This document shows, one piece after another, positions 11,113 to 21,599 of a DNA stretch of 64,000 bases. Position 1 is the first letter of the stretch, and every line of letters starts with the position of its first letter. Below the pieces are notes generated by a model. It was given only the letters and a program-made list of their open reading frames with translations, was not told the origin of the DNA and ran no database searches. The DNA is from Ophiodon elongatus (lineage: Eukaryota > Chordata > Actinopteri > Perciformes > Hexagrammidae), in contig JACSYO010000016.1 of the NCBI GenBank assembly GCA_016806645.1, positions 268,501 through 332,500 on the forward strand, written 5' to 3'. Made by a program: the position numbers and the translations under genes.

Positions 11113-11335
11113 TTTGTTGTTTTCAATTGGAAAATGGACCTGTACTTGTATAGCGCTTTTCTAGTCTTCCAACCACTCAAAGCACTTTAACACTACTTGT
11201 CATTATTCACCCATTCATACACTGATGGCAGTGGCTAAGGTGCCACCTGCCCATCAAAACTAACTAACATTCACACACCGTAGGCACGTAGCTACGGGAG
11301 CCATTTGGGGTTAAGTGTCTCGCCATAGTCACCAA
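11113..11335 (-). mobile_element. tRNA-derived SINE copy lacking its head
   Basis: TGTACTTGTATAGCGCTTTT, CCACTCAAAGCACTTTAACA, CACCCATTCATACACTGATG and TTTGGGGTTAAGTGTCT are the tail-to-body landmarks of an abundant fish SINE-like repeat that also occurs here near 24.1 and 41.8 kb. The tRNA-like head, which would lie to the right, is missing after about 11335. Confidence 0.6.
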
Positions 11336-11501
11336 CTTGTCAATTTAGAAAGGTTCTAGTGAGGCATAGTTGCATCCTTCTGTTAAAATGTTTTATCCCA
11401 AAACTGTTCTGCTTTGGCAGTTCTGCTTTTTGCCAGTTTATGGCTATTTTTCAAAAAAGAATGATGACACACGTGTACATGAACAAGTTGTAGTCAGTGT
11501 A

Positions 11502-11504
<3 letters not shown>

Positions 11505-11594
<90 letters not shown>
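11505..11594. repeat. (TG)45 microsatellite
   Basis: Forty-five uninterrupted TG dinucleotides; the open frame over it is an artefact. Confidence 0.98.
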
Positions 11595-11596
<2 letters not shown>

Positions 11597-12002
11597 TGTG
11601 TTAAACAGGCATCACGCAAAGACTCTATGCACTTTGTTATATATTGTTTCATTTTAGTTGTTTAATTCTGTGAAACTGACAACACAATACAGTGAATAAA
11701 TACATTATTCCTGTTTTTTTATCATAGATGATTGTCTTGCAATGCATTTAGTGTCGCAGAATCACTGTACTGTACACCACTGTCATCTTGGCCAACATCT
11801 TGTGATAGTCTTTGTGATTCCCGACCCTACTACTACTACAATACTGATCCACTATCCGTTCTAAACTAGACATGCCTACTTTAGACCATTGAGGGGCACT
11901 CAAATTCTTCATCTACAGTGTACTACATTTGTCAACATAAATATTTAAAAAATGTCTTTAAAAATGTAACTTGGAGCTAATCTCATTCATATGTGAGCAT
12001 AT

Positions 12003-12420
12003 TCAATTCAATTTGAATTGTATAGCTCAATATTACAAATCACCAATTTGCCTCAGAGGGCTTTACAATCTGTACAGCATACGACATCCTCTGTCTTTGG
12101 ACCCTCACATCAGAAAAAGAAAAACTCCCCAAAAACCTCCAGAATAGCACTGGAAGAGGGATCCCTCTCCAGGATGGACAGAAGTGCAATCGATGTCATG
12201 TGTACGGAATGAACAACATAATAAAATAATAATAATCAATAAACATAATCAATCCATATGACAAAAATTATACATATGGTGAGAGTAATAATAGAAGTAG
12301 TCACAGTATTAATAATAGAAACGTGATTACTAATAAATGTGGAAGTAGATATAATAGAATGATAGTGATTGTAAAAGCAGTAATAGTAGCAATAATAGTA
12401 ATTCAATAAGGAGAGACTTC
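12003..12420 (-). mobile_element. 3' UTR of an L2-type (Maui-like) LINE, reverse orientation
   Basis: It starts TTCAATTCAATTTGAATTGT and continues with GGGCTTTACAATCTGTACAG, CGACATCCTCTGTC and GGATCCCTCTCCAGGATGGA, then an AATAAT-rich stretch. This is the complement of the 3' UTRs at 44.1-44.8 and 56.9-57.6 kb, where the plus-strand copy at 44.1 kb still carries the LINE's C-terminal codons. No coding part remains here. Confidence 0.65.
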
Positions 12421-12450
12421 ATTTAAAATTTAACAACAATGTATTATGTA

Positions 12451-12484
12451 CAATTTGTATGCATGTGTACATGCATACAAATTG
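12451..12484. repeat. Perfect 15 bp inverted repeat (hairpin)
   Basis: CAATTTGTATGCATG, four-base loop TGTA, CATGCATACAAATTG: all 15 arm positions pair. Confidence 0.9.
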
Positions 12485-12959
12485 AATAGTGCAAAGTCTT
12501 TGGAGATCGGACTCCATCCTGAAGTAGGATAATAGAGGGGTAGTGATGCTTAGGTCAGGTAAGGCATAATCCCTCCAAAGGGGATTTATTTCATATGAAT
12601 AAATAAAATAAATACCTTACCTACTGCCTCTGAGAAAGCAAAGTAAACAATGAGTCACGAGAGAAAGTTTAAGGGTAGAATGTGTTAGGGTGAGCTTGAG
12701 CATTAGTTGATGTAAATCAGAGTTAGGAACGGTTAAGTTAATGATAGCAAAGTGTAGAGTAGGGTCTCAATGGACCGCACCTCGGCCCACGGTCTTAGGC
12801 CCCTCGCCTGGACCAGGGAAACCGGGGCACCCTCCCGGAGCCAGATCCAGGAGGGGAGCTCGGCGGCGAGCGTCTGGTGGCCGGGCTGTTGCCCATGTGG
12901 CCCGGTTGGTCTCAACCCGAAGCGGGCAGGGGGCCTGGGCGAGCCGATCGCCAGCAGCA

Positions 12960-13471
12960 TAGACTAGCTCTTGGGACGTGGAACGTCACCTCGCGAGTGG
13001 GAAAAGAGCCTGAGCTGTTACCAGCTAGATATAGTTGGGCTCACCTCCACGCAAAGCACTGGCTCTGGAACCAAGCTCCTGGAGAAGGGTTGGACTTTGT
13101 CCTTTTTCTGGAGTTGCCCAGGGTGAGAGGCGCCAGACGGGAGAGGGGATACTCACGAGCACCAGGCTGAGCGCCGCCGTGTTGCAGTTTTTTCCCAGAA
13201 AACGAGAGGGTCGCAACTGTTTGAGTTGGTGGGAGGGGTCCCGGAAAGGGCGCCGCCTGCCGACTTCATAGTTCTCCTGGGAGACTTCAATGCTCACGTA
13301 GGCAATGACGGAGAAACCTGGCGGGGGGTGATTTGGAGGAACGGCTTGCCTGATCTGAACCCGAGTGGTGTCTCGCTATTGTACTTCTGTGCTAGCCATG
13401 GTTTGTCCATAACGAACACCATGTTCGAACATAAGGTGGCTCATCAGTGTACCTGGTACCAGAACACCTGA
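12960..13471 (+). pseudogene. Endonuclease remnant of the Rex3-type LINE
   Basis: The start LALGTWNVTSRVGKEPELL corresponds to the APE-type endonuclease N-terminus. After frameshifts the frame at 13226-13471 keeps IVLLGDFNAHVGNDGETWRG, the GDFNAH catalytic block, and SGVSLLYFCASHGLSITNTM. A stop follows the NT at 13471. The DFVIVSSDLRP end of the domain is reached in another frame before the nested LINE cuts it at about 13521. The domain is incomplete and frameshifted at least three times. Confidence 0.75.
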
Positions 13472-13521
13472 GGCCGGAGATCAATGATCGACTTTGTAAT
13501 CGTTTCATCTGATCTGCGGCC

Positions 13522-15439
13522 TGGAGGAATATAGCTCATCTGTCCTGGCTTACATAGCCTTCTGTATTGAGACCGTGCTTACCACCAACACCGTCAAAGT
13601 ATTCCCAAACCAGAAGCCATGGCTGGACAGGAATGTATGGTCTCAGCTCAGAGCAAGGGATGCTGCCTACAGGTCAGGAGACAGTCTGGCCTACAGTAAT
13701 GCCCGCAGATAACTAAAGAAGGGCATTAGAGAAGGCAAGAGCAAATACCAGCAGTGTATCGAGGGGCATTTCGAAAACAAAGACCCCCGCAGCATGTGGA
13801 GAGGCATATAAGTTTTAACAGACTACAAAAACAACACCTCACAGACCAGCCATGATACCACGCTTCCTGATGTCCTGAACCAGTTCTTTGCTCGCTTTGA
13901 CAACCACACCAGCAGAGTGAGAACTAAAACAACACCACCAAGGGAGGACCCTGTACTCGTCCTACAGCGCCACCAGGTAACATCCACTCTGATGAAGATT
14001 GACATCACCAAAGCAGCAGGATCAGACGGGGTATCAGGTCGCACACTTAAGTCATGTGCTGACCAATTAGCAGGGGTGTTTACCGACATCTTTAATATTT
14101 CACAGCAACAGTCTGTGGTCCCCACATGCCTTAAATCCACCACCATTACCCCTGTGCCCAAAAAACAAACAACACCAACAACAACAAAGGTCTCAATGAC
14201 TATCGCCCAATAGCCCTGACACCAATTGTGATGAAGTGCTTTGAGAGACTTGTACTATCTCACATCAAGGCCAACATCCCCACTGATCTGGACAGACAAC
14301 AGTTTGCCTACCGGGGAAACAGATCTACGGAGGATGCTGTCTCAATAGCACTTCATACATCCCTGTCCCACCTGGAGCATTCAAACACTTACGCCAGGAT
14401 GGTATTTGTTGACTTCAGCTCTGCTTTCAACACAATAGTCATGCATAAACTGGTAAACAAACTCAATAACCTTGGATTATCCACTACACTTTGCTCATGG
14501 ATTATGGACTTCCTCACAAACAGACCACAAACCGTCAGAATGGGCAACCGCACATCCTCCACCCTCATCCTGAACACAGAAGCACCGCAGGACTGTGTGC
14601 TTAGTCCTTCCCTTTTCACCCTTTACACCCATGACTGCACACCCATCCACTCCTCTAACACTATGGTGAAGTTCGCTGATGACACCACGATAGTAGTACT
14701 GATATCAAACAACGAGGAGGCGCAGTATAGAGATGAGGTACAACATCTGGTTGAATGGTGTACTGACAATAACCTGGTCCTTAGCAAAAACAAAAACAAA
14801 CAAAAACCAAAGAGATCATCGCGGATTTCAGGAGAACCAGGAAGACCACACCTCCCCCTCTCCACAAAAACGGTGAGCAGGTGGAGAGTTTAAGTGATAT
14901 AAAATTCCTGGGAATCCACATCACAAATTATCTGAAATGGGCCCTTAACACCTCACACCTGTTGAAGAAAGCCCAACAGAGGCTCTTCTTCTTGAGGAAA
15001 CTCAAAAAATCCAAACTCCTAGTCAACTTCTACAGGATCACCATAGAGACAATTCTCTGCCATACCGCCATCGTGTGGTACACCAGCTGCACAGCAGAAA
15101 ACCGGAGAGACCTGGCCTGGGTAGTTAAAACAGCACAGAGGATCGTAGGAACCAAGCTCCCGACTCTGGACACGGTATAAGCCTTCTACACAAGAAGGCT
15201 AGCAATATCAGCAAGGACCCAACCCACCGAGGTCACAGTCTGTTTGTCTCCCTGCCATCGGGGAGAAGCTACAGAACGTTCTTATTCCTTGTATTTTGTA
15301 TATTAATTTTGTGTATTGTATATTGTTTTGTTTGTTAATGTTGTTGTTCGCTGCTGCTGGCTGGCTGAGGGCTACCAAACATAATTCCGTAGTATCACTA
15401 CAATGACAATAAAAACCTCTTTATCTCTTTATCTTTATC
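13522..15439 (+). mobile_element. Rex1/CR1-L2-superfamily LINE nested in the Rex3-type LINE
   Basis: It is 5' truncated, beginning in the linker before the RT, and complete at its 3' end, which finishes ACAATAAAAACC and (CTTTAT)n repeats at ~15408-15439. The flanking Rex3-type coding sequence breaks off after SDLRP and resumes at LAEGSPEAAERYRQARKAA. In related elements roughly 150 codons lie between those motifs, so host-element sequence was lost at or after this insertion. Confidence 0.75.
13590..15180 (+). pseudogene. Reverse transcriptase remnant (Rex1-type)
   Basis: Frames in order: FPNQKPWLDRNVW linker; 13917-14190 with KIDITKAAGSDGVSGRTLKS and KSTTITPVPKKQ; after a frameshift, 14228-14893 with MKCFERLVLSHIKANIPTDL, QFAYRGNRSTEDAV, FVDFSSAFNTIV, and intact FADDTT at 14672-14686; then 14881-15180 with SDIKFLGIHITNYLKWAL and KKAQQRLFFLRKLKK, ending at a stop after LPTLDTV. 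The motif normally PQGCVLSP reads PQDCVLSP (Gly to Asp). It is the most complete RT of this type in the window but is still frameshifted. Confidence 0.85.
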
Positions 15440-15442
15440 TGG

Positions 15443-16956
15443 TTGGCTGAGGGGTCTCCTGAAGCAGCTGAGAGGTACCGGCAGGCCAGAAAGGCTGCAG
15501 CTGTGGTGATGCTAAAACTCGGGCATGGGAGGAGTTCGGGGAGACCATGGAGAAGGACTTTCAGTTGGCCTCAAGGAGGTTCTGGCAAACCATCCGACTC
15601 AGGAAGGGAAAGCAGGGCCTACACTAAGCTGTTGCCTTGGTGGCAAGATCCCCCTGAAATTTCAATCTCTTATGGGGGTCGGGAACAGTGCCCATGGACT
15701 GGCAAACCAGGGTGGTGGTTCCCATTTTCAAAAAGGGGGATCGGAGAGTGTGCTCAAATGATCGGGGTATCACACTACTCAGCCTCCCGGGGAAAGCTTA
15801 TGCCAGGTTGCTAGAAAGGAGGCTCTGACCGTTTGTCGAACCTCGTATTCAAGAAGAGCAGTTTTCAGAGGATTCCGTACCGGTCGTGGACCAGTGGACC
15901 AGCTCTCTACCCTCGCAAGACTACTGGAGGGGTCCTGGGAGTTTGCCCAACCAGTCTACATGTGCTTTGTGGACTTGAAGAAGGCTTTCGACCGGGTCCC
16001 TCGGTGGGTTTTGTGGGGGGTGCTGAGGGAGTATGGTGTGCCGACCCGTTGCAATGGGCCATCCGGTCTCTGTACGACTGCAGTAGGAGCTGTGTTCATA
16101 TTCTCGTCAATAAGTCAAACACGTTCCCGGAGGGTGTTGGCCTCCGCCAGGGCTGCCCTTTATCACCGGTCCTGTTTGTGACTTTCATGGACAGGATATC
16201 TAGGCACATCCGGGGGGTGGGGGAGGAGGGCGATGTCAGGTTCGGGGGTCTCAAGATCACCTCTCTGCTGTTCGCAGATTATATGGTCCTGTTGGCTTCT
16301 TTGGCCCATGACCTCCAGCATTCACTGGGGCGATTTGCAGCCGAGTGTGAAGCGGCGGGGATGAGAGTCAGCACATCCAAATCTGAGGCCATGGTGCTCT
16401 GCCGGAAACCGGTGGATTACTCCCTCCAGGTGGGGACTACGTGCCTACCGCAAGCGAAGGAGTTCAAGTATCTCGGGGTCTTGTTCACGAGTGAGGGTAA
16501 GATGGAGCGGGAGATCGACAGGCGGATCGGTGCGGCTGCAGCAGTAAAACAGGCGCTGCATCGGACCGTCTTGGTGAAGAGGGAGCTGAGCCAGAAGGCG
16601 GAGCTCTCATTTTACCGGGCGGTCTACGTTCCAAACCCTAACCTATTGTCACGAATTCTGGGACCGAAAGAACGAGGCCACGGATACAAGCGGCCAAAAT
16701 TAGTCTCCTCCGTAGGGTGGCCGGGCTCAGCCTTAGAGATAGGGTAAGGAGCTCGGACATCAGGAGGGAACTTGGAGTTGAGGCGCTACTCCTTCGTGTT
16801 GAAAGGAGTCAGCTGAGGTGGTTCGGGCATCTAATCAGGATGCCTCCTGAGGTTTTCCGGGCACGCCCAACTGGTAGGAGACCCCGGGGAAGACCCAGAA
16901 CACACTTGAGGGATCTCCCAGCTGGTCTGGGAACGCCTCGGGATCCCCCAGAATGA
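15443..16956 (+). pseudogene. Reverse transcriptase and C-terminus of the Rex3-type LINE
   Basis: Segments at 15443-15814 (SPEAAERYRQARKAA), 15833-16000, 15894-16100 (EFAQPVYMCFVDLKKAFDRV), 16100-16640 (GVGLRQGCPLSPVLFVTFMD, ESEGKM-type EFKYLGVLFTSEGKMEREID) and 16717-16956 (LSLRDRVRSSDIRRELGVEA, SQLRWFGHLIRMPPE, TGRRPRGRPRTH) are the ordered RT, thumb and C-terminal motifs. The catalytic FADD is FADY: the second Asp codon is TAT at 16280-16282, which should abolish activity. A frameshift after YVPNPN removes the TYGHELWVMTERTRSR-type block. Confidence 0.85.
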
Positions 16957-17077
16957 GCTTGAAAATGTTGCGGGTGAGAGGGAAGTTCTCTTCACCGCTA
17001 GCCAACCCCGGATAAGCGGATGAAAATGGATGGATGGATGGGATCTTTAACAGAGCACAAAAATGATAGCGGGGGTC

Positions 17078-17345
17078 TTGATAGATCTCAGAAAAGGATA
17101 GGTTGGGATCATGTTGACAGGGTCAATTCAGACCAGGAAATGAGAAATTGGGTCAATCTTGACCGGGTCAACTCAGACCTGGAAATGGAAAATTGTCCCG
17201 TTAGACCAGAGAACTGAGACAACGGTCACTTAGATCAGGTCACGTTAGAAGAGGAAATGAGAAAAACGGTCACATTAGACCGGGAGATTGAGAAACGGTC
17301 TGTTAGACCAGCAAATAGAGATTATGGTCAGGTTAGACCAGAGAA
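17078..17345. repeat. Degenerate ~32 bp minisatellite
   Basis: Units around GGTCACATTAGACCGGGA and GAGATTGAGAAAC repeat seven to eight times with drift (GGTCAATTCAGACCAGGAAA, GGTCAGGTTAGACCAGAGAA). It follows directly after the (GGAT)n tail of the Rex3-type LINE. Confidence 0.7.
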
Positions 17346-17639
17346 TAGTGTTAGTCAAATGAACAGACTGGAGTGCAATGCATAACACAGTGATGAGAGA
17401 ATATCCTTTTGAACAATAGAGATGAGAGAAGTCGCTTTAGTGAAAATGTTTTTCAAGAATGAGATAATGCTATCCCATGCTATGAGGCAAATTAAATGAT
17501 AAGCCAATAATGCAAGAATAAGGTGAAAAAGGACACCACCACCAGTTATATGAATGACTTATCGGATATTTTAAGGCTTTAATGATCTTTGATTTACGAG
17601 TATGGTGTTGGGGTCGGGGTGGATGTAGGATGTGAAGGC
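17346..17639. other. Unassigned, possibly more decayed Ngaro
   Basis: A 60-codon minus-strand frame (17470-17652) is unrecognised. Confidence 0.3.
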
Positions 17640-17892
17640 AGAGGATGACCAAAGTTCCATTTTTTGCAGGGATGTAGATGAGATGCCTTAGTTTACAGCT
17701 GAAGTAGCAGCCCCTATTCTAAAAGAATCCCCTAAGTAATGCTTAGGTTATGAGTTGCTTCTAATGAGGATTAACTCAAAATGATAGTTAAATCATGTTT
17801 TAGATAAAGGAAAATAACCTTTGGTAAGAAATAATGGAGAAGTGGAGCAAGTAGTAGGTCTTAATTTGAGGTGTTTAAGACGTAAGCTAGTA

Positions 17893-18010
17893 GTGACTAG
17901 GATAAAAGGCCAGATCAGAAAATGTAATGTCTCTATTTGGGTTAAAGGATTTAGAAGAGGTTGAAAATTCGCCACATTTGAGAAAAGCATAGAAGGCTAA
18001 TAGAAAAACA
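17893..18010 (-). pseudogene. Tyrosine recombinase fragment (Ngaro)
   Basis: The minus strand encodes AFYAFLKCGEFSTSSKSFNP followed by NRDITFSDLAFYPSHY, the R-containing N-terminal part of the YR catalytic domain in Ngaro elements (usually FLRCGEF; Lys replaces Arg here). Downstream sequence to about 17640 is too degraded to read, and the HxxR and catalytic Tyr motifs were not found. Confidence 0.55.
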
Positions 18011-18139
18011 GCCTCAGAAAAACATCAATGTAAGGGGAGAAAAGCCTTCTCTGAGTTCTGTCAGCATCCTGCGCAATATAGGAAGAGTCATAGACTGTCT
18101 ACGGTCCGGAACTGGAGGAAAAGCTTGAGCAATACCTAT

Positions 18140-18640
18140 CAGCAGTAATTTGATGGCCGAATTAGAAAACAAACTTTCATATTGATTGTATCAAGCGTGA
18201 TGCCCAGGTACTCCAGACGTGTGTCTGGCCAGATGTTTTTATCATCTGTAAGGGGATTGCAGAGGGAGCGGAAAATGTTTCAGTATCAGCAGCGAGGAGC
18301 CTTAACTATTATGAGGGGAATCCATTAACAGAAAATCATTCAGAAAATGAAGGACTCTTCCTCTATTAAAGAGGATCCAGCAAATGCTTCGGAAACTTGG
18401 TTGGAAATAAATGGGATACTCCTGTACCCGAAAGTCAACCGTACCCTGAAATAGAAATTGGAATCCCACCTGATTCCGAAGTGATGCTGATGAACTATTT
18501 TAAACGCATCTGTAATGTCTGCTTTGTAGAGCCATGCGCCTTGACCGGCTAGTTTTATTAATTTAATGGCAAGGAGAGTTTAATTGTAGGTGAGTTGCTA
18601 TTTATTGGTGTGGAGGGATGCTGTGTTTTTACACACATTT
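18140..18640 (-). pseudogene. Ngaro reverse transcriptase remnant
   Basis: The minus strand encodes GQGAWLYKADITDAFKIVHQ, FGIRWDSNFYFRVRLTFGYR, then, after frameshifts, LHFLNDFLLMDSPHN, and DTRLEYLGITLDTINMKV. These match the order of DIRS-group RT motifs. The active-site pair usually DD in LLDDF is ND here. At least two frameshifts and several stops are present. Confidence 0.65.
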
Positions 18641-18726
18641 TAAACCACGATGTCCCCCCAGTTCAGACAGGAGTTATATTGAGTTACGCACAGGGCGGCT
18701 TTGCTGGAGAAAGCTTTATGGTAGTG

Positions 18727-18943
18727 TTAGAAGATGTTTTTCCCATATTTTAAATTGAGATCGTCGATCAGTGATATGTAGGAGTTTAGCTGCTGTCTTC
18801 TCTCTGGGTAGACAGCACATATCACGTCACGGTATATGCCAAAAGCTTCCAGAAACTGCCCGATTGATAAGTATCTGATCAACCGTGGATCTGCCGACTT
18901 AAACACTGCAGAGATGTTACCACCAGAAGCTATGTTTTTATCA
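18727..18943 (-). pseudogene. Ngaro gag-like C-terminal part
   Basis: After the insertion the frame reads CDKNIASGGNISAVFKSADP, RLIRYLSIGQFLEAFGIYRD, VICAVYPERRQQLNSYISLI and DDLNLKYG, then stops at 18727. This block is conserved in front of Ngaro RTs. The start of the longer minus-strand frame here (to 19056) comes from the inserted element. Confidence 0.65.
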
Positions 18944-18951
18944 CACCCGGG

Positions 18952-19559
18952 TATGGGTTGGGCGGTATGGCCAAAAATTCTTATCAGGGTATTTGGTAAG
19001 ATTCTGGCGGTTTCACGGTATATCACGGTATTTCTTTTCCGAGTAAACACATTCATTCATTGACGCCGAAAAGGACCGGCGGCCAACTGAACAGCTGTTC
19101 ACCGCTAGTTGTTCTTGTTCGTGGCTCTTCCGTTCTGTCTCTTCCTGTTTTTTTCACCTACATTCCCCTGGGTCCTAAGTCTGTCCCCAGCATGCAGTTC
19201 GGCGGTGTAATTTTATAAATGTACAATTATTAGTGTTACAAATTGTTGTTTATGTGTCACAAACTGTTGTGTCGTGGTGTTTTCCCCTGTTAAAGAGCGT
19301 TAGTTGTGGGTTATTAATTGTTGTTATAAAGTTATAACCATGACTCCATTTCAATACCCATAAGATAAGTAGCTCCGACCGCTGCGCCCTCAGCAGTGAG
19401 CGGTGAACAATATATTCTGCTGCCTGCTGAAGAGCGACATCAGTTGTTATGGCTATGCACCGGTATGACGGTATATGAAAAACTCATACCGTATGGAAAT
19501 TTTAAATTTTGAAATTTGAAACCGGTATACCGGTTCATCCGGTATACCGCACAGCCCTA
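18952..19559. mobile_element. 608 bp non-autonomous hAT-type element inserted in Ngaro gag
   Basis: The ends are TATGGGTTGGGCGGTATGG (left) and the complement TAGGGCTGTGCGGTATACC (right). They are flanked by 8 bp duplications CACCCGGG (18944-18951) and CACTCGGG (19560-19567) with one mismatch, as hAT elements make. Subterminal CGGTAT/ATACCG repeats are frequent. No transposase frame is present. The gag-like frame resumes across it, which fixes the boundaries. Confidence 0.75.
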
Positions 19560-19569
19560 CACTCGGGGA

Positions 19570-20158
19570 TGGCAAAATTATGCTGACCAGATTATTGATT
19601 AACTTTGCGGGATTTTGGACCTAAGACGCATTGTTATATTTGCTGCTTGTGGGATATATGGCCTACCCAGTGGAGGAGCAGTGACTGCAGAGGCCAGAGA
19701 ATGTTGGACGACTTCAATTTGAGTGGATCTGGAGGCTTGATTTAGCATGAAGGCTGGTTGCCACATGGTTGCTGGGTGGCGGCAATGGTGATTGATGATG
19801 TAGAAGGAGTTGCCGCGTTTTCCAGGGATTGAAGGCGAGCATCGATGGTCTGGGTGGAGCTAACCAGTGACTGCAAGGTTGCGATGACGGCGTTGTCTGT
19901 TCCAGTTCCGGGCCAGGAATATGGAGTATGAGACGCAACGTTCTTCCTCTTTGCCTGCAGAGCTTGGGATGAGCCTGATTTCTTCGCCCTCACTTCGCCA
20001 GGACTTATTAGCTCACGGAGCTGGGAGAGAGGGATATTTGGTGCTGGAATAATGCTGCGACCTCCAAACTGAGCCAAGAGGACTTCTTGGCTGCGCTTGG
20101 CGAGTGCTCCTGCGACGGCCGCCCAGTGGGCTGAATGCCGGCTCCTGCTGAACATCAA
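19570..20158 (-). pseudogene. Ngaro gag-like N-terminal part
   Basis: The frame 19742-20158 begins MMFSRSRHSAHWAAVAGALA and includes IIPAPNIPLSQLRELISPGE. The frame then shifts to APPLGRPYIPQAANITMRLR and SKIPQS before a stop near 19595. The tail before the insertion reads toward LPSPxCDKNI, which continues on the far side of the hAT-type insert. Similar wording precedes the RT in fish Ngaro elements. Confidence 0.55.
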
Positions 20159-20160
20159 TA

Positions 20161-21599
20161 TTGAGACCTGACACCCAGAAAAGGATCGAATCCAACATTG
20201 TCTGGGTTACCAACAATGCTATGCTACAAAGGGTAAGCAGAACATTTTCCATTCGCATCTGATTCGCATCTGATTGTGCTGAAATGACAACTGACAGCAC
20301 CAGAGAAGAGAATTATTTTTAAAGTTTGACAGCAACGATGTGATTGGCTTTAGGAAACTGTGCAGAAACTGGCTGGTTAATTCAAAGTGAACGCTCATAT
20401 TCAGCTGATAGAGTATTCACAGGGAGAGAGAGACTATGAATGAGTCTTCCTGACTGAACTTCCGCTTAATACTTCTACTTCATTAGAAATTTGACTAATA
20501 ATTATAATTAACTGTTGAGTTTAGGAGGAGTTTTTAAGCCTCTTTAAGCCAGTAATCCCCATCCTTTTTGACTTGTGGGCCCCTGAAACTAAGCCATTAA
20601 TGAGTCTGTATGTACGCCATACTAACACTATGAGTTGTGACGAAAACATATCCTGCAAAGCAAACAAAATTTTATAGTGTATGGTTTTTCATTCCTCTTT
20701 TCAATTTCATTAATCATGACCCCTCAGATGTGTTGGCATAAAGAATATTTAAGATCCACATTGTAGCAACTGATCAATTAGTTCAGATGACTGAAGTATT
20801 ATCTAAAACTGCCTGAGGGTAGTGACCCTGGTCTAACCTCGGTCCCACCATGAGAACCTAGCAGTACACTGGTATAAAGAGATAAGGCTATAATGAGAGG
20901 GGTTACACACAGAAAACAAAGTAGACTGATTTAATAGTTACAGTAGCCAGATGCCTCCATTTACATCAGCTACTCAATTATTAATGAGAGGAAAAGAACA
21001 CACAAGCTGCTGCTCACAGACACACAAGCAGCTATATTGTGGATACACACAGAAGTGTAGGTGAATCCATCCCTTACTTTCTCCTTAAACTGATGACATT
21101 AGATTCAATTACCATCCCATCCTGTAAATAACTTACCTTAGGAAGTTATTTTCAAGTGCTATTTCTTATATATATTATTTTCACAACCTTATTACCAGAC
21201 AGAACTCTGTCATCAGAAGTTTCTACAAAATAGAGCAGATTAATCAGCCTTGTCCAGATATCTGCCGATATTGTTTTATTGCAGATACATGTCTGCCTAT
21301 AAACAACAAGAACTTACAGTACAGTGCAGACGGTCATCAAGCAATGTCTGCCTGACCCATTCTATGCCCGGTTGACCCATCAGAAAATTAGTAAGGAGTA
21401 ATGCTAGACCTATCGTGAGTGTCCTTTTACTCCTGTAAATAAATAATTTAACTGGCTAAAAGTTAGCCTTCCAAACTTTCTGTTTTCATCAGTTGTATTA
21501 ATGTTATGCACGGCAACATTATCCATCTTGCAATCTGAAATTCAGCCATTCAGGCAATTCTAGCTACCTAGCAGACATCTCTTAGCATTAGCGAATCCA
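20161..21599. other. Unassigned AT-rich sequence
   Basis: Minus-strand frame 20013-20300 partly overlaps the gag-like region in another frame and adds no motif. CCCCATCCTTTTTGACTTGTG at ~20558 resembles the edge of a hAT-type MITE but no second end was found. Confidence 0.3.

Larger units (their letters stand above)
12741..17041 (+). mobile_element. Rex3/RTE-type LINE, split by a second LINE
   Basis: Endonuclease-side sequence lies at 12741-13521 and RT-to-3'-end sequence at 15440-17041. The element ends CCCCGGATAAGCGGATGAAA followed by (ATGG)n at 17025-17041. The GATG-type tail is a known hallmark of Rex3. Its GC content is clearly higher than the flanks. A Rex1-type LINE occupies 13522-15439. 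Confidence 0.75.
17640..20160 (-). mobile_element. Decayed Ngaro/DIRS-type tyrosine-recombinase retrotransposon
   Basis: Reading leftward on the minus strand there is a gag-like region (20158-18727, split by a hAT-type insertion), an RT (about 18640-18140) and a tyrosine-recombinase fragment (about 18000-17893). This order and the motif wording fit Ngaro elements of fish. The RNase H and the first part of the recombinase region are missing between RT and YR. Split direct repeats at the ends were not found. Outer limits are approximate. Confidence 0.65.

Noticed and set aside
11370..11657. 95-codon frame with a Cys-Val run
   Set aside because: Microsatellite (TG)45 artefact; the same applies to frames at 54671-54969 and 55819-56318.
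14389..14865. Minus-strand frames of 76-80 codons
   Set aside because: Antisense shadows of the nested Rex1-type RT.
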